64,000 nt of DNA from Closterium sp. NIES-65. Its lineage: Eukaryota; Streptophyta; Zygnematophyceae; Desmidiales; Closteriaceae. The notes under the pieces are model-generated. The model was given only the letters and a program-made list of their open reading frames with translations, made no database searches and had not been told where the DNA came from. The first letter of the stretch is position 1; each line of letters begins with the position of its first letter. Location: assembly GCA_948144175.1 (NCBI GenBank), contig CANXME010000542.1, positions 868,001 through 932,000 on the forward strand, read 5' to 3'. Shown piece after piece: positions 42,257 to 53,900 of this stretch. A program made the translations under genes and the position numbers.

Positions 42257-45200
42257 TCAAGAGGTGAGCAAGTGAGGCAAGACAGGTACAAGACCCAGCT
42301 GGGTGCAGAAGCGCTGATGATCACAAGGCGCAAGTGCCTTGGTGAAGACATCAGCAGTGTTGGCCTCAGAGGCCACGTACGCAAGCCGCAACTGACCACG
42401 CTGCTGTAGCTCACGAGCAAGGAAGTAGCGGAGAGCAATGTGCTTTGTTCTGTGCTCCAGTCTCTGCTCTCGACACAAGGCCAGCATGGCCTTGTTGTCT
42501 ACGTACAGGACTGGAGGAGAACGAGGCGGCTCTCCAAGGTCGGTCAGCAGGTAGGTGAGCCAGCGAAGCTCCTGAGCAGCCATGGCCCCAGCGTAGATCT
42601 CAGCCTCACAACTGGAGCCGAGAACAGAAGACGAGAGAGTAGCCCGCCACGAAACAGAGCCGGAACCAAGGCTGAAGGTGTAACCCTGTGACGACCGCTG
42701 CGTAGCCTGGTCGTCAGCCACAGAAGCGTCTGCGTGACCAATGAGGACCACTGGACTCCGCCCTCCAAGCACTAGGCCCATGCCCGACGTACTGCACAAG
42801 TAGCGCAACACCCTCTTCGCTGCAGCCATGTGCTCCGGTCTGTGTCTCCCAAAAGCAGCATAGCGTGCGAGAATGCTAAGAGGGTATGCAAGGTCAGGTC
42901 GTGTGCAAGTCATCAGGTACATGAGGCAGCCAACAAGCTCTGGGTACGGGCCACTCGACTCTACGGACTCATCCGAAGGCAGAGCTGAGAGCGAGTGGCG
43001 AGTAGGCAGAGGAGTGGCCTGAGGCGAGGAGTACATGAATCCAAAGCGCTGAAGGACCTGCTGCACCATGTGTAACTGAGTCAGGGTGATGGTGTGGCGT
43101 GCTCTGTCCCGGGTGATCTGCAAGCCAAGGTAGTTGCGCAATTCGCCTAGGTCTGTGCACGTGTGTCCCTTCTGCAGCTCGGACTTCACGTTGGCGAGTC
43201 CAGCAGTGTCAGCTGTGGCAAAGACCAAGTCGTCGACGTACACGAGGATGTAGAACGGCGGCAGAGAAGTGTCGGTGCGTAGAAACAGTGATGGGTCGGC
43301 AGTAGAGGGAGCAAACCCAAGAGCCGCAAGCGTAGTCCTCAGTGTGTCGTGCCACTCACGCGGTGCCTGGCGGAGACCGTAGACTGGCCGTCGGAGGCTC
43401 CACTGGGTGCCAGGAGGGAAATTCCCAGTGAAGCCAGGTGGGCGGCGCAGCCAGATCTCCTCGTGCAGGCTGCCCTGCAGGAAAGCAGTGGTGAAGTTAA
43501 GAGAGTGTAGCTCGTAGTCATGGTGAGCAGACGTGCAGAAGTACCCAAAGAGTGGTCATCTTCGGGGTGGGAGAGAAGGTCTGAAAGTAGTCAACTCCCT
43601 GCCGCTGACTGAAGCCACGAGCCACGTAACGTGCCTTGAAGACAGGCGGAGAACCCGGCCGCCGCTTCACCCTGAAAATCCACATGCCACTGACGATGTT
43701 CGCCCCAGGAGGGGGGACAGCGTCAACGTAGGTGCCTGTGGACATCCAGGAAGCCATCTCTGCATCCATAGCTGCCTGCCACTGAGAAGAGTAGGGACCC
43801 TCTATCGCCTCCGCGTAAGAGCGCGGAGTCGGGATATCAAGTGCATCCGGGTCTCCCTCAGGGGTAAGGAGTACGGACACGAGATGAGGTGAAGCAGCGG
43901 CCAAGCACTGGAACTCCTCCTGCCTGTCCTCAAGGATGTCCGTGCCAAGGGCACACTCACCCCCGACGGACGGACGACAGACAGACTTAGACTCCGCGAC
44001 AAGACTAGCAGCGTAGTCTAGGCGACAACGAGCAGCAAAGTCGACGAGCTCAGCAACTAGGGCAGACGCAGCAGTGGGCTCAAAAGAAGGGTCAGTGATG
44101 ACAGTAGCAAGGAGACGCGTGACAGTAGGACTGGCAGTACGAAGAGAGTCCGACTCCGGGTCGAGAAGAGCAGGAAGAGAGGACTCAGGAGGAGAAGGCA
44201 AAGGGGCACGCAGAGGAGCAGTGGACGGACGTAGAGACATCCGTTGCGTGCCAGGGACAGGAGGAGGACGCTGACGCGAACTCAACCACTAGTGCGAGCA
44301 GTACGGACAGGCGACGCAGGGCGAGACACAGGCTCACGACGCTCAGCAAGACCTCCAGTAGGACCAGTGTAGGGAGAAGGAGCAGGCAGTTGGGAGGCGG
44401 GCTGTAACTGTAACTGTGACTGGAAAGGCTGTGGACACTCTAAGAGAGGAGGAGGACCAAGAGAAGGCGGGAGACCAAGAACCTACTGAAGGAGCGGAAC
44501 GAAGTACGGCCGCTGCCGTGCAGCGACTCCAGAACCAGCAGAGACACCACCACCAGGGTCCTCCACACCAGCAGCAGCTCCAACGCCCGACTCCACAGCA
44601 CCAGCAGTAGCACCATCTCCAGGGTCCTCAGCACCAGCAGCAGCTCCAACGCCCGGGTCCTCAGTACCAGCAGTAGCTCCAACGCCCGGGTCCTCAGCAC
44701 CAGCAGCAGCACCAGCGCTCGGGTCTGCAGCACCAGCCGTAGCTCCAACGCCCGGGTCCGCAGCACCAGAAACAACTCCAACCTCTGGTGCCACAGCACC
44801 AGCAGAACCAGTAGAGTCTCCAGCACCAGCAGCACCACCAGCAGCAGCGGGGTCCGCGACACTAGGCGCGCCACTCCCAAGAGTGCAGCGCCGCTTGTAC
44901 CACTCACGGATCCGCTCATGGGAGGGGGGCTCCCGGCTAGGAGGAGAAGCACTAGCACCAGTCCCAGTAGTACGCCTGGCTCCAGAGGTACCTCTCCTGA
45001 GGCTGCAGTACTGGAAGTACCACTCACGCAGCTGCTCCGAGGAGAGGGCTCCGCCAGGTGTAGGACCCTCAGGCTCAGGACCTCCAGACTCAGAACTCTG
45101 CGGCTCAGCACCCCCAGGCTCAGTACTCCCAGGCTCAGCACCCCCAGGCTCCGCACCCCAAGGCTCAGCACCCCCAGGCTCCGCACCCCCAGGCTCCGCA

Positions 45201-48200
45201 CCCCCAGGCTCCGCACTCGTAGGCTCAGCACCCCCAGGCTCCGCACCCCCAAGCTCAACACCCCGAGGCTCCGCACCCACAGCAGGACGAGAGTCGACAG
45301 CTACCTCAACAGGCTCAAGCGGGTCTACCTGAGACACACCTGAGGGAGCGGCACCCTGAGGGGGGAGGGGGTCTACGACAGCAGCACTTGGCGTGAGGAA
45401 GAGAGGCGGGGGGGGGAGCGGGGCAGTGCGGTAGTAGGGGACGGACTCGTCAAAAGTGACGTCCTGAGAGGGAAAGAATGGGCGCGAGATGGCGTGGTAA
45501 AACTTCCAACCAGGCGCGTCCGGGACAAAGCCGAGGAAGACGCAGGGAACAGCACAGGAGGAGAGCTTGTCCGCAGACGTATCGCGGACAAAAGCTCGAG
45601 ATCCCCAGACCCGGAAACGTGACGCATCGCCAACCTCCCTCGTCCACAGCAGTGTGGGCGAGATCTCCGGCAAGGAGACACGGGGCTAGAGGTTGAGCTG
45701 ATGCGCAGCGTACCGGACCGCAAACCGCCACAAAAAGTGGGGGGCAGCCGCATGGATCAAGGAGGTACGGGCGACCTCCATGACCAGGCCAATGCGGCGC
45801 TCCGCAACCCCATTCTGCTGTGGAGATGCCGGAAGTGTGAACGACTGCTCAATGCCGTGCTCAGCACAGTAGGCTGCCAAGAGGTCGGAGGAGAACTCAC
45901 CACCTCTGTCAGAGTGCAAGCGCAGGACAGGAAAGTCCGAGTGGAAACGCTCGCTGAGCTGGAGACGCGCTCTGCGGATCCAAGGGATCAAGACATTAGG
46001 GACCTCACCCTTGGTGCGCAAGGGGAAGACCGTGGTGTAGCGCGAGTAGTCGTCAACAACGATCAGGAAGTACCTCTCCTGACCCTGACCACGGACGCGG
46101 GCTGGGCCCCACACGTCCATGTGGAGCGTCTGCAAGGGAGCAGTCGTCGGGGGAAATGAGGAGGAGTGAGGAGCGGCGCGCTGCCGCCCCTCGACACAGG
46201 GAAGACAGGGAGGAGCAGGCGAGGGTGGGAGGGGAGGGAGGACCCTGGGAAGACCAGAGACAAGGTACCGGGAGTGCATGGCACGAAGGCGCTGCACAGA
46301 CGGGTGGCCAAGTCGGTGGTGCCAGAGGACAGTCTCGTGCGCCAGAGAGCGACACGAGCAAGGGGCAGACAGCTGACCTGACGCGGACGCAGACGCAGCG
46401 ACCTGAGGGGACTCAGTGGTCAGTGTGTACAGGTCCGACCCCGGCTGGCGAGTGAAGGTAGCCAAGTGGCGGCCCATACGAGCACACGTGCAGTGTGTCA
46501 CACGCTCGTAGGCAGGGTTGAACTCGTGAACACCCGCGTCCTGGAGTGCACAACCTGCCAACAAGTTCGTAGAGAATGAAGGGAGGTGGAGACCTGACAG
46601 TGTGCCCGACGGGACCGCAGGACAAGGAAGGACAGTGGAGGAGGTCGCAATGAACGGACCCCCAGAGGGGTCAGCGAGGGAAACAGCAACTGGCCGAGCA
46701 AGCGGCTCAAGGGCAGTGCGGTCACAAAAGAAGCAGCGAGAAGCACCTGAGTTCAGTGTGAAGGTGTGCAGTGCTGCCGTCGACTCAGTACCAGGGGGGG
46801 CAGATGCACAAGCACCTAGAGTAGCTGCCTCACCAGCACCTAGGGTAGCAGACACGCGAGTACCTGGAGCGGCAGACGCACTAGTCCTAATGCCCGGGTC
46901 GGGCGGCACACACAGGTACTCAGCACCCTCTCCACTAGTAGACATCACATACATGGCAGTGAGAATAGCATCAAAGTCTAGAGCATAGATATCAATCCCC
47001 TTCTTCAGGAGATCAACCCAGCGGGGCAGCTCAGTGGCCTGAGGGAACTGAACACGCCAAGCGTCGTTGAGACGAGCGAAGCAGCGCTGTGTGGCATGCG
47101 GTCCCCCACACGGCTGGCCAGTGCGGTCACCAGTGCGAATGACGTACGTGCAGCTAAAGCCACCCCCCCCCCACCCCCCCCCCCCCCCGTGCTGAGAGAA
47201 CCACTCACGGACCTCCTGGGGCGACGGAGTGTTCTGCTGGCCCTGGCCACCGCCAACGCCTCCACGACCACCACCGCCGCCGCCACCTCCTCGACCACCC
47301 CAACCCCTGCCGCCGCCGCGTCCACCGTCACCCCCACCACTGCCTCCGCCCCTGCCACCTCCCCCGCCACTGCCGCCACCACCCCCACCGCTGCCACTAG
47401 CCCCTCCAGTCGCGCCACTACCCCCACCGCCGCCACCGCCCCCACCACCGCCTCCCCCGCTATCACCGCCACCGCCCTTGCCCCCTTTGCCCTTGCCGCT
47501 GCGGTGCTCGCTCGAAGCAGACGCAGTCCCGACCTTCTCAGCACCAAGGAGGTCGACAGCAGCAGCAGAGGCGACCGAGGGAAGAAGGGGGGAAGGAGAA
47601 CACCCCTCAAAGAACGGGGTACGGGGGTCGCCACGAGAGGTACCTACAGCGACTATGCTAGCCTCAGCTGCAAGGAGTTCCTTCTCGAGGAGGGCAATGG
47701 TGAGCTCAGTGGGGCAGCGAGCTAGGAAGTGGTCCCTGACTGAGCGCAGAGTGTCAGGGAGGCGGGTGACTAGGTGGTAGAGAGTGAGCCAGAGCGGGGG
47801 TGGGTTCTTGGCAAGGAACTCATCAGGCATGGCGGCGCGGAAGCGAGCCTCACTAGTGCGGAGGTGCGTAATGAGGTCAGCGACTGTGTGGAAAGAGGCC
47901 AAGTCGGGGAACAGGTAGGGAAGAGAGAGACGGCCTAGTGCGGCAGAGGCCGGTGAGGAGTAGCGGGGAACGGCAGCAGTATACAGTGCGTGTGCAATCT
48001 TGTGCTGCCCAAAGTGCTCGCGCTCATCTATCGGCAGGGAGTTGCGAATAGCGAAGCGAGCGTGGGCGTCACGAGTCTGCCACTGTGAGCGGGCAGTGCT
48101 GTCGGCAGTAGCACCAGGAGTAGTAGCATGGCCTAGGGCGTGATCGTACAGTGAGATGTCTTCCTTGGCAGTGAGCTGTAGGAAGAGGTGTAGGTCATCT

Positions 48201-48265
48201 AGCCAGGTTTCGAACTTCACTGGGCGGCCCTCAGCATCGAAAGCTAGCACAGGAGGGCTAGCCAT
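42257..48265 (-). pseudogene. Copia B gag-pol with stops and frameshifts
   Basis: Gag starts MASPPVLAFDAEGRPVKFET. A Gly tract follows, then Cys/His block CTYVIRTGDRTGQPC..PH....C, protease-like TFTLNSGASRCFFCDR (Asn for the catalytic Asp), integrase (MDVWGPARV, LHSDRGGEFSS, NGVAERRIG), spacer, reverse transcriptase (YVDDLVFA) and RNase H (QATQRSSQGYTF), ending LPHLLTS. Breaks: a stop near 45687, a CAG-to-TAG stop near 44482, and frameshifts near 44285 and 43530. The spacer also has DPGVGA(A/T)AGA repeats (44580-44770). Confidence 0.87.
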
Positions 48266-48349
48266 AGCAGTAGTAGGAGAAATAGCAGTAGTAGGAGTAA
48301 AAGCAGTAGGGGCACCTCAAAAACAGTAGGCAGTGCGACTCAGGTAGGG

Positions 48350-48880
48350 CGGCTCGGTCCAATGCGGGCGGCGCGGCTCGGTTCAGGTAGGGCGGCGCGG
48401 CTCGGTAAGGGCGGCGCGGCTAGGTTCGGGCGGCGCGGCTCGGTTTGGGCTGGGCGGCTCGGTTCGGGCCGCTCGGTTCGGGCTGGGCGGCTCGGTTCGG
48501 GCCGCTCGGTTCGGGTTGGGCGGCTCGTTCTGGGTGGGGCCGTTCGGGGCCTTTAGAGGCGAGCGCGGGGCCGATCGGAGCCTCTAGGGGCGAGTGCGGG
48601 GCCGTAAGAGGCCGTTAAGGGCGAGCGCGGGGCCAATCGGGGCCTCTAGGGGCGAGCGCGGGGCCGTAAGGGGCTGCTAAGGGCGATCGCGGGGCCGTTC
48701 GGGGCCTCTAGGGGCGAGCGCGGGGCCGAAAGGGGGCCGCTAAGGGCGAGCGCGGGGCCGTTCGGGGCCTCTAGGGGCGAGCGCGGGGCCGTAAGGGGCC
48801 GCTAAGGGCGAGCGCGGTGCCGACGGGGGGCCTTAAGGGGCGGCGCGCGAGTCACTGGGCCTTAGGGGGCCGTGAAAAAC
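48350..48880 (-). repeat. Copia B leader repeats
   Basis: Two blocks: ggcggctcggttcgggc words (48350-48540), then about nine copies of a ~35-40 bp unit around ggggccgttcggggcctct and aggggcgagcgc (48540-48880). They occupy the place of the A and C leader satellites, with a different unit but the same GGGGCC core. Confidence 0.88.
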
Positions 48881-48932
48881 GAGGTGCCCCAGGGCGCAGT
48901 TAGGTAGGTAGGTAGTGGTGGGCCCTAAAAAC

Positions 48933-48961
48933 GGTCCTAGCGAAGGACCTGCTCTATACCA
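48933..48961 (-). other. Copia B primer-binding site and leader hairpin
   Basis: Primer site 48951-48961 (TGGTATAGAGC). Hairpin stem GGTCCT/AGGACC, loop 5 bases (48933-48949). Confidence 0.7.
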
Positions 48962-49095
48962 TGTTGAAATGAACAAATAGGAATGATTGAACTAACAGAG
49001 AAATCAGTACAAGTACCTAACCCTAGAATTGTGTACCCCTATAAGCTAACCCATTGTAGCCTAAACAAGTACAACAACATATATAATGTTTGACA
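48962..49095 (-). repeat. Copia B 5' LTR
   Basis: 134 bp, matching 41912-42046 with about five differences and one gap. Confidence 0.9.
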
Positions 49096-49100
49096 CAACA

Positions 49101-49813
49101 GTGCTGCCAGATCACTCGGTACGTCGGCCAGCAGTTTCTGTAAATCCCCTCCTTTGTCTGCTGCCTCGGCTTCCCTAATGTCGACCGCGTACATGTCAGC
49201 TCCTGCCGCTACGGCGCGTTTCATCGTGATCGCGTTGACACGCACCGACGAAGACTCAGGTGAGCCCCAGCAAGGTAAGGCGATGTTGTTACCGTTCACT
49301 CGCACGGTGCAATCACCCGTCGTCCAGGCGATTCGCGGATTGTGTCATCGCAGCCAATCACGCCCGAGTAAAATATCGGTTCCGTCGAGGGTTGTTGCGA
49401 GCATTTCCTGGCTAAACGCGAAGTTGCCCCCACATCAAATCCGAATCCGGTCTACGCGTTCCCGTATTGCCAGCGGCGTGCCGTCTACCAGTCTTGCGTC
49501 GATCTCATATAAACATCTGTCCAGTGGCAGTCGCAGTTTTCGTTTTGTAGCAGTGTTGATGAGGCTGTGGCTGGCTCTCCCGTCTACGAAGATTTTAACT
49601 AAGTCAGTCCCAATTTTCCTAATATGCAGTATGGGGCTGTCTACCGTAGTACCCTCCTTATTCGGCCGAGTGTGGTCGATTGCGTGAGCCGGCACAATCA
49701 TTCGGTGAGGGTCTGTTGGGACGGGCGAGCGGCGTGACCTGTCAGTAGAGGGCCCGTCTGCTATTGACTCCCAGCGTTTCCCTGCTGCTTGGTCTGTTTC
49801 TGCTGCTCATCTT
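49101..49813 (-). pseudogene. Gypsy protease region
   Basis: Minus-strand frames: RPNKEGTTVDSPILHIRKIG, DLVKIFVDGRASHSLINTAT (aligned with D-S-G-A-S of retropepsins, here D-G-R-A-S), then DLAALL at the start of the region before RT. No gag is seen upstream because copia C follows directly. The catalytic motif is damaged. Confidence 0.65.
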
Positions 49814-49944
49814 TGTCAGAACATTATAGCTTACGCTTTTGTGTAGGCTGTAGTGGGGTAGCCCATATAGGGTACAACCCAATTAGGGTTAGTACTTGTA
49901 CCCAACTCTTTCATAGTGCATTCATTCTCGTTTCAGTTTTCTCA
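49814..49944 (+). repeat. Copia C 5' LTR
   Basis: 131 bp, TGTCAGAACATTATAGC... to ...TTTTCTCA. Confidence 0.9.
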
Positions 49945-50129
49945 TAGTATCAAGCAGGTTCCCTCGTGGGAACTGTTCCTAGGGCCCACCGATTCGATTT
50001 TTTTTCCTGCCTGGAGCGCGCTCCACCCTTGCCCGGGTCGCGCTCCCCCTTTCTCAATGTGTCGCGCCGCCCTAGCGGCTGTGTCGCGCCGCCCTTGACG
50101 GCCCCGATTCGCCGCCCTAGCGGTCCCGT

Positions 50130-50530
50130 CACCTACCCCGCGGCCCTCGAGCCGCCCTTCGCGGCCCCGATTCTCCGCCCTTTCGGCCCCGACGCCTACC
50201 CCGCGGCCCTCGCGCCGCCCTTCCCGACCCGGCCCCGACCCTGCGGCCCCGTCGCCTACCTTTGGCATCGCCGCCTACCTGCGGCCCCGCCGCCTACCTG
50301 CGGCCCTGTCGCCTACCTGCGACCCCGCCGCCTTTCTGCGGCCCCGTCGCCTACCTGCGACCCCGTCGCCTACCTGCGGCCCCGCCACCTACCTGCGGCC
50401 CCGTCGCCTACCTGCGGCCCCGCCGCCTACCTGCGGCCCCGTCGCCTAACTGCGGCCCCGCCGCCTACCTGCAGCCCCGTCGCCTACCTCTAGCCCCGTC
50501 GCCTACCCTAGAGCCCCGGCCCAGCCCCTG
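50130..50530 (+). repeat. Copia C leader satellite
   Basis: About 15 copies of a 19-bp unit, gcggccccgtcgcctacct. It shares the CGGCCCCG core with the copia A leader. Open frames here are repeat artefacts. Confidence 0.92.
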
Positions 50531-50934
50531 CTGGCCCCGTCGCACGCCCTTCCCGGCCCTGACCCCGTCTTCACGCGGCCCCGCCGGGCTACTGCCGAGC
50601 CGCCAGCGCCACCCGAGCCGCCACGCCACCTAAGCCGCTCGAGCCGCCGCCCCGCCGAGTCGCCTGAGCCGCCCGAGCCGCCGTCCCGCCGAGCCGCCCG
50701 AGCCGCCCGAGTTGCCTGAGCCGCCCGAGCCGCCCGAGCCGCAGAGTAGCCGAGCCGCCCGAGCCGCAGAGTAGCAGAGCCGCCGAGCTGCAGTTCCTGC
50801 CGAGCCGCGGAGCTGCAGTTCCTGCCGAGCTGCCGAGCCGCCGAGCTGCCCGAGCCGCCCTGTCCGGTAAGAGCAGCGCCTCCGTCACTGCACTGCCCTT
50901 ACCCCACTGTTCGCGCTACTAGTCTACTGCTGTC

Positions 50935-53900
50935 ATGGCTACCCCTAGTGTCCTCGCTTTTGACACTGAGGGTCGGGCCATAGACTTTGATGTCTGGGTA
51001 GATGACCTGCAGCTTTTCCTACAGTGCGATAGGGCAGACGCTCTCTCTCTCTTTGACCTCACTTCTGGTGCCTCTCCTGCCCCTGCTGCTGATGCTGACG
51101 CCACTGTTCGCTCACAGTGGGCCACACGCGATGCTGCTGCACGTCTTGCTGTGCGTCGCCACCTGCCTACCTCTGAGCGTGCACACTTTAGCCAGTACAA
51201 GAGTGCTCAGACCTTGTACGACGCTGTAGTTGCACGCTACTCCTCCCCTACCACTGCTGCACTGAGCCGCCTCATGCTACCGTTCCTCTTCCCTGACCTT
51301 GCTGCCTTTCCCACTGTTGCTGACCTCATTACGCACCTCCGCACTAGTGACACTCGCTACCGCGCTGCGCTCCCTGCTGAGTTCTGCGCCAAGAACCCCC
51401 CCCCCCCATGTACATCACTCTCTACTACATAGTCCCCCGCCTCCCTGACTCCCTTCGCGTAGTCAGGGACCACTTCCTCTCAGTCTGTCCCACCACTCTC
51501 ACCGTTGACCTCCTCGAGAAGGCCCTCCTAGCAGCGGAGAAGAGCATAGTCGCTGTAGGAGCCTCTCGTGGTGACCCTCGCACCCCCATCTTTGAGGGGT
51601 GTTCCCCCTCCCCCCTTTTGCCCTCTGTTGCCTCTGCTGCTGCGGCCGACCTCGTTGGGCTTGAGTCGGTCGGTGCGGCGTCTACCCCTAGCGGGAGACG
51701 CCGCCCTGGCAAGGGCAAGGGGGGCAGGGGCGCTGGAGGGGCTAGCGGGGGCGGTGAAGGCGGCGGTGGAGGCGGCGGAGGGAGTGGGGGTGGCGGTGGA
51801 GCTGGTGGCGGGGGTGGAAGTGTCGGTGGCGGCAGTGGAGGCGGAGGAGGCGGCGGTGGCGGTGCGAGCGGAGGTGGTGGCGGAGGTGACGGCGGGGGAG
51901 GAGACGGTGGCGGAGGAGGTGGAGCTGGTCAGGGTGGCACTGCGCAGAGGGTCGGCTCCGGTGGAGGTCAGCGCCAGCAGCAGCAGCAGCGCACTCGTAA
52001 CATCCCCTCCCCTCAGCAGCTCCGTGAGTGGTACACTGCACGCCAGCGGGGTGGGGGTACTGGTCCGTGCACCTACGTCATACGCACCGGCGACCGCGCG
52101 GGTGAGCAGTGCAGGGGTGCGCACTCCACCCAGCGCTGCTTTGGCCGCCTGACGGACGCTTGGTGTCACCAGTTCCCGGAGGCCACGGAGATCCCCCGCC
52201 GGGGTGAGCTGTCTAGGGGGGGAGTAGCTGTCTTTGACCTTGACTTTAATGCTATTCTTGCTGCCATGTATGCTGTGACTATTAGTGATGAGGGTGACTG
52301 TTACCGGTGTTTTCCGCCCGACCCGGGCATTGAGACTGCCGCTCTAGGTACTGGTGAGGCTGCTGCTCTAGGTGCTAGCGAGGCTGCTGCTCTAGGTGCT
52401 CGTGCGTCTGCTCCCTCAGGTGCTGGTGAGTGTGCTCTCTCAGGTACTACATCGGCTTCAGCCTCCCACACCTTTACCCTTGACTTGGGGGCTTCTCGCT
52501 CCTTCTTTCGAGACCGCACCACACTCACGCCGCTTGGCCGGCCAGTTGCAGTCTCTCTAGCAGACCCCTCTGGGGTTCCTGTCCTTACTCAATACTCCAC
52601 TGTCCTCCTGTTTCCGACGGCCCCCTCTGGCACCCTGTCTGGTCTTTACCTCCCCTCGTTCTCTACGAACTTGGTGAGTGGTGCTGACCTACAGAATGCG
52701 GGGGTTCAACAGTTCACTCCTGCGCGTCAGCGGGTGACCCACTGCACGGACGCTCGGACAGGCCGACATTTGGCCACGATTGCACGTCGGTCGGGGTCGA
52801 GCCTGTACACACTGACCACTGCGTCTCCTCCAGTCACTGCGTCTCGTCAGGTAGCTGCGCCGGTTCAGGTGTGTGCTGCAGCGTCCAGGTCTGGTCCTGA
52901 GTTTGCCCCCTACTCGTGTCGCCTCTTGTCTCACGAGACTCTCCTCTGGCACCACCGCCTTAGTCACCCCTCCCTGCTTCGTCTCCGAGGCATGGCCTCC
53001 CGTGTCCTTGTCTCTGGTCTTCCCCGGTCCCTCCCTCCCCTTCCTCCTGGGCCTTGCCCTACCTGCGTCCCCTGTGTCGAGGGGCGGCAGCGGGCTGCCC
53101 CTCACTCCTCCTAGTTTCCTCTGACAGAGGCCCCGCTGCAGAAGCTTCACATGGACGTGTGGGGCCCGGCCCGCGTCCTTGGACCGGGTCACGAGCGCTA
53201 CTTCCTGCTGGTGGTTGACGACTACTCGCGATACACCACAGTCTTCCCCTTGCGCAGCAAGGGTGATGTCACTGAGGTGCTGATCGACTAGATCCGCGCA
53301 GCTCGTCTCCAGCTCAGGCAGAGCTTCGGCTCGGACCTTCTTGTTCTGCGTCTGCACTCTGACAAAGGCGAAGAGTTCTCCTCTGGCCTTCTGCGAGCCT
53401 ACTGTCGTGCACGAGGCATTCACCAGACCTTCACGCTTCCGGACTCTCCACAGCAAAATGGGATTGCTGAGCGCCGCGTTGGCATGGTCATGGACGTCGC
53501 CCGTACGTTCATGATGCATGCGGCTGCCCCCCATTTTCTGTGGTCGTTTGCGGTTCGGTACGCGGCGCATCAGATCAACCTTCAGCCCAGGGTCTCCATG
53601 CCGGAGACCTCCCCAACTTTGCTGTGGACGGGGAAGGTTGGCGATGCGTCTGCGTTCCGTGTCTGGGGAACTCGGGCGTTTGTCCGCGACTTGTCTGCGG
53701 ACAAGCTGTCCCCTCGTGCTGCTCCTTGCGTCTTCCTGGGTTTCCCCCCTAACGCGCCAGGGTGGCAGTTCTACCACCCCACCTCTCGCCGTGTTCTGTC
53801 CTCCCAGGACGTCACGTTCGACGAGTCAGTCCCCTACTACCGTCTCTTCCCCTACCGCACTCCGTCCCTCCCCCCGCCACCGCTCTTCCTTGTGCCAGGT

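Larger units (their letters stand above)
41912..49095 (-). mobile_element. Copia B: complete Ty1/copia insertion in the gypsy element
   Basis: LTRs of 135 bp (41912-42046) and 134 bp (48962-49095) with about five differences and one gap. The target duplication caaca is perfect (41907-41911; 49096-49100). Primer site TGGTATAGAGC (48951-48961), hairpin (48933-48949), GGGCCCACC (48917-48925), leader satellite (48540-48880), gag ATG 48265. It differs from A and C in LTR and gag, so it is a separate family. Confidence 0.93.
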
